A stretch of DNA of 30,648 nucleotides. It comes from GWF2-33-9 sp964500435. GTDB lineage: Bacteria; Bacteroidota; Ignavibacteria; Kapaibacteriales; UBA2268. This document shows positions 15,998-24,616 of this stretch, in pieces (the stretch's first letter is position 1; the number at the start of each line of letters is the position of its first letter). Where the stretch lies: positions 1-30,648 of the forward strand of contig CAZCNL010000015.1 of assembly GCA_964500435.1 (NCBI GenBank), written 5' to 3'. A program made the translations under genes and the position numbers. The notes under the pieces are model-generated. The model searched no databases, was not told the DNA's origin, and saw only the letters and a list, made by a program, of their open reading frames with translations.

Positions 15998-17674
15998 TTA
16001 TTTATTTTTCAAATTTAATGAATTTTCTATTTCTTGATATTCTTCTTTTATTTTTTCGTTGTTGGGGTCTAAATCTAATGCTTTTTTCATATTTTCAATC
16101 GCTTCTTTCCCTTTCCCCATTTTAAAATATAGTAATGCTAAATGCTCATACAATTCATAATTATCGTAATCCATTAATTCTAAAGCTTTTTCTAAAAATT
16201 TCTTTGCTTCTTCGAAATTCCCTTTTCTGTATAATATCCACCCATAAGTGTCTATAAAAGACGCATTGTTTGGTTCAGCATTCAAAGCTTTCAAAGACAT
16301 TTCTTCGGCATCATTTAATTTATCGTCAAATTTTGATAAAAAATAAGCAAAATTATTATTAACAACCGGACTATCAGGATTTATTTGTAATGCTTTTATG
16401 TAATATTCTTCTGCATCTTTAAAACGTCCTTCTTTGTCGTATGAATCTGCTATCATCGTTATTGCATCAATATATTCAGGATTAAAATGTAAAACTTCTT
16501 CTGCATATTTTCTTGCAACCTCATATTTTTTATCTAAAAAATTAAGGAGTGCAATTTGAAATGGATAATCTAATTGTTCGGGAAATTTTTCTCGAAATCT
16601 ATTCAAGACTTGAAAAGCCTCATCTCTGGCTCCCACATTAAAAAGATAATTTGAAATTAGCAAGGGTACCACAAAGAAAGTATCAACAACATCTAATGCT
16701 TTTCGTGAATAATATATAGTCAAATTTGTATCTTGAATTTTATAACCCAATTGTGCAGAATTAAAAAAGGCAAAGATATTATTGATTTTAAGTTCCTTAA
16801 AATCATTTAATACCTTTCTTATAAATTCCTTGTTTTCGATTAATTTCTTTTTGAATTTAGCAAGTTCTTCCGAGTAATACAAAAACACATTTTCTTTTCT
16901 TTCATTTTCCAATTTTGGATAAATTTCGGTCATAAATTTTTTTAAATAGTCGAATCTTGAAAATTTTGAAGCTATTTTGATGAAATCATAATTATTAGCA
17001 TCAGATGGATTGTTTTGAACTACTTCATAAAGTATTTCCAAAGATTTTGCTGTATCTGATAGTTGAAAATACAACGTGGCTAAACTAATTTTTGTTTCTT
17101 CGTTATCATTTTCTCGAAGATATTTTTCAAAAATTTCTATTGCTTTTTGGGGATTTGTATTCGAGAGAAAATCTGTAAAAATCTTAAAGTTCTCGTCATT
17201 TGGATTTCTTGTGTAAATTTCTGAAAGCACTTTTTCGGCTGCTAAGGTATCACCTTTAAAAGCAAATAGTGAAAACATCATCTCCATTGCTCTGGTATTA
17301 GTTGAATCCAACAAGTATGCGTTCATAGCCGCATCCAAAGAATTGTATAAATCTTGTAATTCAATATAAGCATCTGCTAAGGAAAGATAAATTGTCGATG
17401 ATGTATCAAATTTTAAAGCTGTTTCAAATTCCAAGACTGAATGAACAAAGTCTTTATTATCATAATAATTTAGACCTTTTAAAAAATGGTCTTGTGCTAT
17501 TTTTGACCTCTCATCTTCGTCAAATTTAAATAAAGTGTCTTTTTGCTTTTGAATAAATTGATAAAAAGTAATTTCTTGATTGTTCGAAGTTGTTTTCGTA
17601 GAAGTACATCCAAAAGTTGAGATAATTAATGTAATTATAAAAAAAAGAAAAGTTTTATTTATGTTTGCTTTCAT
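15998..17674 (-). CDS. TPR-repeat lipoprotein
   Basis: 558 aa. Lipoprotein signal with lipobox STFG-C (Cys23). Multiple tetratricopeptide units follow, for example HFLKGLNYYDNKDFVHSVLE, ADSYDKEGRFKDAEEYYIKA with LQINPDSP, and AYFLSKFDDKLNDAEEMSLK. The C-terminal set (about 400-545) is the most regular. It is first in the TPR-motA-motB-response regulator unit. An outer-membrane TPR lipoprotein linked to a stator is suggestive of an envelope-anchored machine, but function is unknown. It is divergent from the glycosyltransferase gene, with a 94-base shared promoter region. Confidence 0.85.
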   Translation of the reverse strand: MKANINKTFLFFIITLIISTFGCTSTKTTSNNQEITFYQFIQKQKDTLFKFDEDERSKIAQDHFLKGLNYYDNKDFVHSVLEFETALKFDTSSTIYLSLADAYIELQDLYNSLDAAMNAYLLDSTNTRAMEMMFSLFAFKGDTLAAEKVLSEIYTRNPNDENFKIFTDFLSNTNPQKAIEIFEKYLRENDNEETKISLATLYFQLSDTAKSLEILYEVVQNNPSDANNYDFIKIASKFSRFDYLKKFMTEIYPKLENERKENVFLYYSEELAKFKKKLIENKEFIRKVLNDFKELKINNIFAFFNSAQLGYKIQDTNLTIYYSRKALDVVDTFFVVPLLISNYLFNVGARDEAFQVLNRFREKFPEQLDYPFQIALLNFLDKKYEVARKYAEEVLHFNPEYIDAITMIADSYDKEGRFKDAEEYYIKALQINPDSPVVNNNFAYFLSKFDDKLNDAEEMSLKALNAEPNNASFIDTYGWILYRKGNFEEAKKFLEKALELMDYDNYELYEHLALLYFKMGKGKEAIENMKKALDLDPNNEKIKEEYQEIENSLNLKNK

Positions 17675-17768
17675 AATTTTGAATTTATTAATTTCGTTAA
17701 ATTAAAGATTATAATTTAATAAAAATTCTTTTATTATTTATATTTTCCATATATAAAATAGAGAAAAT

Positions 17769-18728
17769 ATGTCTGAATTGTTCATTTCAGTAATAATCGT
17801 AACAAGAAATAGGTTCGAAAGATTAGATTTTGCAATTAATAAATTTTTAGAACAAAATTATGAAAATTTTGAAATTATAGTTGTCGATAATAACTCCGAC
17901 AAAGTAAATTATAAATTACTTCAAGAAAAATATCCGAATGTGAAATTTATCATTTTACCTGTAAATATTCACCTTCAAGCTTTTGATTTTGGTGTTATGG
18001 AAGCAAAAGGAGATATTTTATGGAGAACAGACGATGACTCTAACCCAAGAGATAAAGATGCATTCAGCAAGGTTAACCAAATATTTCAAAAATATTCAGA
18101 CATTCATATTATTGCAACCGAAATAATCGAACCTATACATTCGAATAGTGTTCAAAAATGGTACCAAAAGCCTTACGACCAAAACAATTTTCCTGAAGAA
18201 GGTATACCAACTAATCATTTTATGGGATGCGGTGCGGCAATCAGACGTGAAGTTTACGAAAAAATAGGTGGATTTTGGGGTTTCGGTTTGGAAGAAGTTG
18301 AATTTTCCACCAGAGCAATAATTAATGGATATAATATTCGCTTCTTTCCAAATATCGTGATTGAACATTATGTTTCATATTCAAAGGATAGTCGTGTGTT
18401 CAAATGGCTTGTAATGGCAAAACAGCAAACTCGTTATCACGCAAAATATTTTCGTCAACCAAAAGCTTTTTTGCGATTTCTTACTATTTTACTTTTTCAA
18501 AATTTCGAAGCTATTACGATTTCCGTCCCATTTAACAAGTTACTCGAAGGGAATTTCGGGATGTTTTATTCTTATTTAAATGCACGCAATTACGAAAGAG
18601 TGCAGTTATCAAAAGAAATGGAGAAAAAAATTACATTTAATGAAAATTTATTTATCAGTCTCTTCAAGCATCATTTGTTCCGTTTTTATAATTTTTATAA
18701 TAAATTTCGAAAAAAAATAAAAAAATAG
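17769..18728 (+). CDS. Glycosyltransferase family 2
   Basis: 319 aa. GT-A fold: FISVIIVTRNRFERLDFAI at the start, IIVVDNNS for the nucleotide-sugar site, and a DxD-type TDDDSNPRD metal motif. The acceptor region has MGCGAAIRREVYEKIGGF and GLEEVEFSTRAIINGYNIRFFP, a typical family 2 pattern. The basic C-terminus could be membrane-associated. Donor and acceptor unknown; cell-surface polysaccharide or glycolipid synthesis is the usual role. The gene starts a plus-strand pair with ppk2. Confidence 0.88.
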   Translation: MSELFISVIIVTRNRFERLDFAINKFLEQNYENFEIIVVDNNSDKVNYKLLQEKYPNVKFIILPVNIHLQAFDFGVMEAKGDILWRTDDDSNPRDKDAFSKVNQIFQKYSDIHIIATEIIEPIHSNSVQKWYQKPYDQNNFPEEGIPTNHFMGCGAAIRREVYEKIGGFWGFGLEEVEFSTRAIINGYNIRFFPNIVIEHYVSYSKDSRVFKWLVMAKQQTRYHAKYFRQPKAFLRFLTILLFQNFEAITISVPFNKLLEGNFGMFYSYLNARNYERVQLSKEMEKKITFNENLFISLFKHHLFRFYNFYNKFRKKIKK

Positions 18729-18793
18729 TGAAGTATCAAAGAAAAATTACTTAAATTAGTAAAAGTAAAATTTTGAAATATTAGGAGTTAAAA

Positions 18794-19690
18794 ATGGGTC
18801 ATAAAAATAAAAACAAAAAGAAAAATTTAAGTGATAATTTAGGACCCGAAAATACCACCGAAACAAACCCAGAGCAAATTCAAAACGAAGAAATTCCAAA
18901 ATTTAACAAGCACGGGAAATTAAGTAATGCATATTACAATCAAGAATTAGAAAAATTACAGCAAGAACTTGTCATTTGGCAATATTGGATTAAACAAAAT
19001 GGATTACGTGTTGTCATTGTTTTCGAAGGACGTGATGCCGCAGGTAAAGGTGGTATAATAAAAAGAATCACGGAACCACTGAATCCTCGTGGTCTCCGTG
19101 TCGTAGCACTCGAAAAACCAAGTGATAAGGAACGTACTCAATGGTATTTCCAACGCTACATTGCTCATTTACCTTCTGCGGGCGAAATTGTTATTTTCGA
19201 TAGAAGTTGGTATAATCGTGCAGGAGTCGAACGAGTTATGGGATTTTGTACAAATGATGAATACGAGGAATTCTTGCGAACTTGTCCTGAATTTGAAAAA
19301 ATGATTGTTCGTGCTGGTATACATCTAATTAAATATTGGATTAGCGTAAGCGACGAGGAACAAGAAAGAAGATTGAAAGATAGAGCAGCTCATCCAGAAA
19401 AAAGATGGAAATTATCAGAAATGGATTTAAAATCTTGGGATAAATGGGTTGAATACTCCAAAGCAAAAGATGAAATGATGAAATACACTGATACTAAAAT
19501 TTGCCCTTGGTATAATGTTAACTCCGAAGATAAAAAAAGAGCAAGATTAAACACAATTTCACATTTGCTGTCTTTAATTCATTATCAAAATGTAATTCCA
19601 AAACCATTTGACTTTCCGCCAAGGAAAATTGTGGAATCTTACATCAGACCACCCATTGATGAAACTACTTGGATACCAGAAATATATTAA
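18794..19690 (+). CDS. ppk2: Polyphosphate kinase 2
   Basis: 298 aa. The N-terminal ~35 residues are Lys/Asn-rich and probably disordered. The kinase core has Walker A GRDAAGKGG (79-87), the Walker B/lid FDRSWYNRAGVERV (135 on), and later RRLKDRAAHPEKRWKLSEMD and CPWYNVNSEDKKRARLN. This is the PPK2 family, which phosphorylates nucleoside mono/diphosphates using polyphosphate. One-domain length and motifs suggest the ADP/GDP-phosphorylating class I (inference). The start is supported by TTAGGAG upstream. It ends at a terminator shared with nrfA. Confidence 0.93.
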   Translation: MGHKNKNKKKNLSDNLGPENTTETNPEQIQNEEIPKFNKHGKLSNAYYNQELEKLQQELVIWQYWIKQNGLRVVIVFEGRDAAGKGGIIKRITEPLNPRGLRVVALEKPSDKERTQWYFQRYIAHLPSAGEIVIFDRSWYNRAGVERVMGFCTNDEYEEFLRTCPEFEKMIVRAGIHLIKYWISVSDEEQERRLKDRAAHPEKRWKLSEMDLKSWDKWVEYSKAKDEMMKYTDTKICPWYNVNSEDKKRARLNTISHLLSLIHYQNVIPKPFDFPPRKIVESYIRPPIDETTWIPEIY

Positions 19691-19699
19691 TCATCCAAA

Positions 19700-19730
19700 A
19701 AAAGAGGTTGCAAGAAACAACCTCTTTTTT
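19700..19730. terminator. Bidirectional terminator between ppk2 and nrfA
   Basis: AAAAGAGGTTG (19700-19710) and CAACCTCTTTT (19718-19728) form an 11-base-pair stem with A-tract and T-tract on either side, so it can stop both convergent transcripts. Confidence 0.88.
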
Positions 19731-19774
19731 TAACTAATAAATTTTATAAAAATTTAAGTAAAAATTAATTGTAA

Positions 19775-21283
19775 TTAATATCTTACTATTTTCCAAGTGG
19801 CTTCACGTTGTTTAGCAATACTCATCCATTGTGGAACAATTTTATTTAAAAATTCAGTTTTTTCACTTTTTAATTTTGCCATATCAAGACCAATTTCTTT
19901 TTGTGCTTTTTCTTTAGTGGAAATATCAGGAATTGCAACATCTTGATTATATCCATATTTAGCAAGTAAACGAGCTAATTTAACTCGAGTATTTCCAATA
20001 ATGTCAATCGCACTTGATAAAATTCTCAGAATTTCAAGAGGAGCATGAAATGAAGCACCATGAGAGGCAACAGCAAAATCCCATCTCCATTGAGCATGAC
20101 GAATACCTTGAAGTATATCTTTCATTTCATCATCTTTAGCACCTAAATCCCAGGCTTTTTTTGCTTCATAATGTGCGTGAACTAACAAATCTTCTAATTT
20201 TATTTTATTTTCATTAATTTTATCTTGTCGTTCATAAACATTATTTCTAAGTGTTTCTTCACTTTCTCGATGGCATACCTGACAGGTTTTATCAATATGT
20301 GCAAGTGGGCTTACAACTTGATGACTCGAAAACTTTTGACCACCTTCAGTAATATATGGCATATGGCAATCTGCACAAGAAACGCCTCGCTGTCCATGTA
20401 TTCCCATCATATGTGTTTCATAACCTGGATGTTGTGCTTTAAGCATCGGAGTTTTGCTTATTGGATGCACCCAATCAGAAAAATCAATTTCATCATAATA
20501 TTTTTCTATATCTTCCACTTTAAATCCTTTATCCCAAGGAAATGTTAAATATGCAGTTCCTTCAATTTTATGCTTGTCGAAATAGTATTCAACGTGACAT
20601 TGAGCACAAACTAAAGTACGCATTTCTTGTAATGATGCTTTTTTTATATCCTTTCCTTGTCGGGAAAAAGCTTCTACTAATGCTGGTCGAGAAATATGCA
20701 AATCCATTGTTTGCGGGTCATGGCAATCTAAACAACCTATTGGATTCACTATTTCACTCCCTTTGGATGCCCACGAACCTTTATAAAAATCTGCAACTCC
20801 AATTTTTTTCATTAACCTTGGAACATCTGGTGATTTGCAAGTCCAGCATGTTGCAGGCATTGGTCCGCTTTCTGGTGTCATTGGGGCACCAGTCCTTAAA
20901 GTATTCACAACATCTTCCACTGCATGGGCATGTCCCCGTGGTTTATTATAATCTTTTGAAAACGCATAACCGGCCCAAAGAATTATCATTCTTGGGTCTT
21001 CTTCCAATGCATCTTGCACTTTATTTCCATTGTATTTACTTTGGAAATTTGTGTCTAATGTTTTTAAATATGTTTGATACTCACGAGGAAAATTTTCACC
21101 CCAAACTTCATTTCGAGATTCTGTATCACTAATTTTAACAACTGGCTTAAAAGTATACTGTTTTTCAGCTTTTCTTTGTGTAATTGAAGAAGCGAGCATT
21201 CCTAACAAAAACACGACAATAATTGAGGCAATAAAAACCACAATGTAAATTGTGTTCTTTTTTCCTGAATTTTCCGTAACCAT
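19775..21283 (-). CDS. nrfA: Cytochrome c nitrite reductase, catalytic pentaheme subunit
   Basis: 502 aa. An N-terminal hydrophobic segment (11-33) acts as anchor or signal. Five heme sites: CWTCK (146-150), the Lys-ligated active-site heme that defines NrfA, then CLDCH (184), CAQCH (226), CADCH (303) and CQVCH (334). It reduces nitrite to ammonium in the periplasm with six electrons. An AAGGAG lies before the ATG. It is directly downstream of nrfH (39-base gap), the usual quinol-linked pair. No regulator or FNR-like site is visible. Confidence 0.97.
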   Translation of the reverse strand: MVTENSGKKNTIYIVVFIASIIVVFLLGMLASSITQRKAEKQYTFKPVVKISDTESRNEVWGENFPREYQTYLKTLDTNFQSKYNGNKVQDALEEDPRMIILWAGYAFSKDYNKPRGHAHAVEDVVNTLRTGAPMTPESGPMPATCWTCKSPDVPRLMKKIGVADFYKGSWASKGSEIVNPIGCLDCHDPQTMDLHISRPALVEAFSRQGKDIKKASLQEMRTLVCAQCHVEYYFDKHKIEGTAYLTFPWDKGFKVEDIEKYYDEIDFSDWVHPISKTPMLKAQHPGYETHMMGIHGQRGVSCADCHMPYITEGGQKFSSHQVVSPLAHIDKTCQVCHRESEETLRNNVYERQDKINENKIKLEDLLVHAHYEAKKAWDLGAKDDEMKDILQGIRHAQWRWDFAVASHGASFHAPLEILRILSSAIDIIGNTRVKLARLLAKYGYNQDVAIPDISTKEKAQKEIGLDMAKLKSEKTEFLNKIVPQWMSIAKQREATWKIVRY

Positions 21284-21322
21284 TATTTTTCTCCTTATTT
21301 ATTTTTTTTAAATTAATAATCT

Positions 21323-21841
21323 TTAATTATTCAATATTGCATTTGGTGCTGAAGATAAACTATTTACACGACGATGAGGTAATTCACGATGACAACGCCA
21401 ACATACTTGTTCTTTGTCATTTCCATTATGTGCGTTTGTTGCGTTTACTAATGATGTGTTGGAAATATTTTGATAGTGGCAACGAATACAATTTTCTTGT
21501 ACAACTTTTCGCCCTGCTTCTAAAATATATATTACTTGTGGTTCAGTTCGTAAAGTAAAAACAGTGGCATGTCTTAACCCGTCTTGAGCTTTAAACAAAA
21601 ACTTAGACACAATATTATTATGAGGGACATGGCATTCATTACAATTCGTAAACCTTCTATGTGAACTATGTGCCCATGATGAATAATATGAATTCATAAC
21701 ATGACAATTAATACATGTTTTTGGGTCATCTGATAAATAAGATAGAGCATTTGATTGAATAAATATATAAGCACTCAATCCAATTATCGCTCCAAATATA
21801 ATTGAATTAATTAGTTTCCATCTTTTAGGCATATTTCTCAT
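21323..21841 (-). CDS. nrfH: NrfH tetraheme menaquinol dehydrogenase subunit
   Basis: 172 aa. One membrane helix (about 10-30) then four CxxCH hemes: CINCH (43), CNECH (67), CIRCH (118) and CWRCH (147). This is the NapC/NrfH family, which takes electrons from menaquinol and passes them to NrfA. An in-frame ATG at 21832 is a possible alternative start, since neither has a good Shine-Dalgarno. The order nrfH-nrfA supports the assignment. The gene is divergent from NAD kinase with about 145 bases between. Confidence 0.95.
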   Translation of the reverse strand: MRNMPKRWKLINSIIFGAIIGLSAYIFIQSNALSYLSDDPKTCINCHVMNSYYSSWAHSSHRRFTNCNECHVPHNNIVSKFLFKAQDGLRHATVFTLRTEPQVIYILEAGRKVVQENCIRCHYQNISNTSLVNATNAHNGNDKEQVCWRCHRELPHRRVNSLSSAPNAILNN

Positions 21842-21988
21842 TTTATTTTAATAATTTTTTTCAAAATTAATAAATTTTTCTTTAATAGGATTATTTTATC
21901 TTATTTTTTTTATTTTTCTTATTTTTTAATTTATTATATCTTTACTATATAAAATTTTCTTAATTTGTAATGCTTTTTTAAGGTGAAA

Positions 21989-22882
21989 ATGGAAAAAATC
22001 TTACTTTTTGAAAATCAAAGCAAACCTGAAGCAATAAAATGGGCTGAATTTGCGAGCCAATTATTAAAAGAAAAAGGCTTTGAATGCTTTTGTGGTTTTG
22101 AGTTATACGAACATTTTTCTGATACAACAAAAAAATTTGTCACGCCAATCCCCGTAAGCGATTATGTACGCATACCTGATATAGTTATGACATTCGGTGG
22201 TGATGGCACAATTCTTTCGGCAGTACGATATGTTTGTAAAAACGAAATCCCAATTATGGGAATAAATGTCGGTAAATTAGGCTTTTTAGCCGAGTATCCT
22301 AATAATAAAATCAAAGAAGCAATCGAAGCATTAAGTAATGGTGATTATCGTGTTGTTGACAGATTAATGCTCACGACAACTTATAACGGCGACGAAATCT
22401 ATGCAGTTAATGATTTTGTAATCGAAAAAGTTATGTCTTCGAGAATGATTACATTACATACATATTCTAACGACCATTATGTTGCATCTTACCGTGCTGA
22501 TGGATTGATAATAACTACACCAACTGGTTCAACCGCATATTCACTTGCTTGTGGTGGACCAATTTTAGCACCATCAACAAAAGTGTTATGCATTACTCCG
22601 ATTTCTCCACATTCCCTTACTTTTCGCCCTTTAGTTGTTCCTGATGAAAATACAATCAAAATACAAATCGAAGCACCAAGTGGTGAAGCTAAACTCGTTG
22701 CCGATGGACAAGTTGAACGTATTTTGAAAAATGGAGAAGAAGTTACTTTTTCGGTTGCCGAACAACGTGTAAAATTAATTAAACCTATAAAAAGCTCTTA
22801 CTACGATGTTTTGAGAGCTAAGCTACTTTGGGCAGCAGATCCAACCGCAAATAAGAATTGCGATGATAGTATCGAAAAATAA
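21989..22882 (+). CDS. nadK: NAD kinase
   Basis: 297 aa. The ATG at 21989 is chosen over the in-frame GTG at 21983, which lies within the AAGGTG ribosome site. It has the NAD kinase motifs FGGDGTIL, NVGKLGFLAEY, the TTPTGSTAYSLACGGPI signature and ITPISPHSL, and LVADGQVE near the end. It phosphorylates NAD to NADP. Length and domain content are ordinary. nuoF follows 131 bases later. Confidence 0.96.
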   Translation: MEKILLFENQSKPEAIKWAEFASQLLKEKGFECFCGFELYEHFSDTTKKFVTPIPVSDYVRIPDIVMTFGGDGTILSAVRYVCKNEIPIMGINVGKLGFLAEYPNNKIKEAIEALSNGDYRVVDRLMLTTTYNGDEIYAVNDFVIEKVMSSRMITLHTYSNDHYVASYRADGLIITTPTGSTAYSLACGGPILAPSTKVLCITPISPHSLTFRPLVVPDENTIKIQIEAPSGEAKLVADGQVERILKNGEEVTFSVAEQRVKLIKPIKSSYYDVLRAKLLWAADPTANKNCDDSIEK

Positions 22883-23013
22883 AACGATATATAATATATT
22901 TTTATTAAAACAAATTCTTATTAAAGGTTCAAAAAATCAAAATCTGATATTTATTTTTAATTTTGTAAATTAGTAATTATAATAATTGGTTTTTTCAATA
23001 AATTGTTGAAAAT

Positions 23014-24348
23014 ATGATAGAAAATCATCCAAAGCTCGTTCTGCCAGAAATTCCAAATCTGTCAAATATAGATATCTACATACAAAACGGTGGATATGAA
23101 ACTTATAGAAATATTTTAAAATTAACTCCTGATGAAGTTACAAATGAAGTTAAAAAATCCAAACTTCGAGGTCGTGGTGGTGCTGGTTTCCCTACAGGCT
23201 TAAAATGGACATTTATGCCCAAAGGAAACGATAAACCAAAATACTTAGCTGTAAATGGAGACGAATCAGAACCTGGCTCGTTCAAAGATAGACAAATTTT
23301 TGAATACAATCCACATCAATTAATCGAAGGAATTTTGATAGCTGGTTATGCAATGGGGCTTACTGCTGCATATATTTATATCCGTGGCGAATACCACAAA
23401 TGGATAAAATTAATGCAAAAAGCCATAGACGATGCGTATGAAAGAGGCTTTATTGGAACCAAGATGAAGGACACTTTCGGCGGTAATTACTCTATGGATA
23501 TTTTTGTTCATAAAGGCGCCGGAGCTTACATTTGCGGTGAGGAAACTTCTCTTATGAACTCAATTGAAGGTTGGCGTGGTTACCCACGTTATAAGCCACC
23601 ATTTCCAGCTCAATATGGTTTATGGGGAATGCCGACAACCGTAAACAATGTCGAAACAATTACAAATGTCCCAGCAATATTTAAAATTTCTGCTGATGAA
23701 TACTTAAAAATTGGTGCACCAAATCATCCAGGAACTTTGCTTTTTGGAGTAAGTGGACACGTCAATAAACCAGGCGTTTACGAACTTCCTACTGGTTATC
23801 CACTCAAAGACCTAATTTATAATGTTTGTGGCGGAGTAATAGGAGGCAAGAAAATTAAAGCGGTTATTCCTGGTGGTTCTTCGATGCCACCACTTACTGC
23901 TGAAGAAGTCGAAATTGCATTTATGGACGAAGATAGCCTCTCCAAAATCGGCACACACATCGGAACTGCCGGTGTAATGGTAATGGATGAAGATACTGAT
24001 TTAGTTAAAGTTACCAAAAGAATTGCACATTTTTATCATCATGAGTCCTGCGGTCAATGCACTCCTTGCCGTGAAGGAACAGGCTGGATGGAAAAAATCT
24101 TAGATAGAATTTTGAAAGGTGAAGCTACTAGTAAAGATTTAGATTTGCTTGTTTCTGTCGCTAATAATATTGAAGGAAGAACAATTTGTGCTCTCGGCGA
24201 TGCTGCAGCTTGGCCTGTTCGTGGCTTTGTTACTAAATTCCGCTCAGAATTTGAACAAAGAGTTAAAGCGAGCCGATCATTTGTTGCTCCAAATGCTGTT
24301 CATAGCAGAAGAAAAACACAGGATAAACTTGTTTTTGAAGAAATTTAA
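23014..24348 (+). CDS. nuoF: NADH-quinone oxidoreductase subunit F
   Basis: 444 aa. FMN/NADH-binding RGRGGAGFPTGLKW (52-65) and GDESEPGSFKDR, GAGAYICGEETSL, then the 4Fe-4S cluster cysteines C346, C349, C352 (ESCGQCTPCREG) and C392 (TICALGD). This is the complex I NADH-input subunit. It stands alone with no nuoE or nuoG beside it, so a role in another flavin/NADH complex (for example a bifurcating hydrogenase or formate dehydrogenase subunit) is an alternative, though the sequence reads as NuoF. The Shine-Dalgarno before the ATG is weak. A terminator follows. Confidence 0.92.
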   Translation: MIENHPKLVLPEIPNLSNIDIYIQNGGYETYRNILKLTPDEVTNEVKKSKLRGRGGAGFPTGLKWTFMPKGNDKPKYLAVNGDESEPGSFKDRQIFEYNPHQLIEGILIAGYAMGLTAAYIYIRGEYHKWIKLMQKAIDDAYERGFIGTKMKDTFGGNYSMDIFVHKGAGAYICGEETSLMNSIEGWRGYPRYKPPFPAQYGLWGMPTTVNNVETITNVPAIFKISADEYLKIGAPNHPGTLLFGVSGHVNKPGVYELPTGYPLKDLIYNVCGGVIGGKKIKAVIPGGSSMPPLTAEEVEIAFMDEDSLSKIGTHIGTAGVMVMDEDTDLVKVTKRIAHFYHHESCGQCTPCREGTGWMEKILDRILKGEATSKDLDLLVSVANNIEGRTICALGDAAAWPVRGFVTKFRSEFEQRVKASRSFVAPNAVHSRRKTQDKLVFEEI

Positions 24349-24386
24349 TCAATTCTTTTTCATATTTTTCTTTTTAATTTAAACTT

Positions 24387-24420
24387 AAAAAAGGTTGCAT
24401 TTATAACGCAACCTTTTTTT
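24387..24420 (+). terminator. Terminator after nuoF
   Basis: AAAAAAGGTTGC (24387-24398) pairs with GCAACCTTTTTT (24408-24419) around a 9-base loop, with a T-run at the end. Its symmetric A/T runs may make it bidirectional. The rest of 24421-24524 shows nothing. Confidence 0.88.
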
Positions 24421-24524
24421 ATCACAAAAAAAATTAAAAAATAAAAATTCTTCATTTCCAATTTCAATTACAGTGTCATATTCTATTTGAGAAGTCCTAC
24501 CATTCTGTATGAAGCATTCCACCT

Positions 24525-24605
24525 CGTCATTGCGAGCGAAGCGAAGAATCCAGAATAAATACAAATGGATTCTTCAGTCGCTATCGCTCCTTAAGAATAA
24601 CGGTG
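24525..24605. repeat. Variant R2-type palindromic repeat
   Basis: It begins CGTCATTGCGAGCGAAGCG, like the outer arm of R2. The inner arms here are GAAGAATCCA (24543 on) and TGGATTCTT, and the outer right arm is GAATAACGG rather than GCAATGACG. It lies just downstream of the stop of the Asp-box T9SS protein (24617). It lacks the 14-base palindrome found in the other copies. Confidence 0.7.
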
Positions 24606-24616
24606 TAATTTTTACC

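Noticed and set aside
20542..21132. 196-aa plus-strand frame opposite nrfA
   Set aside because: It lies entirely antisense to a clear pentaheme NrfA and shows no motif; it is a shadow of AT-rich codon use.
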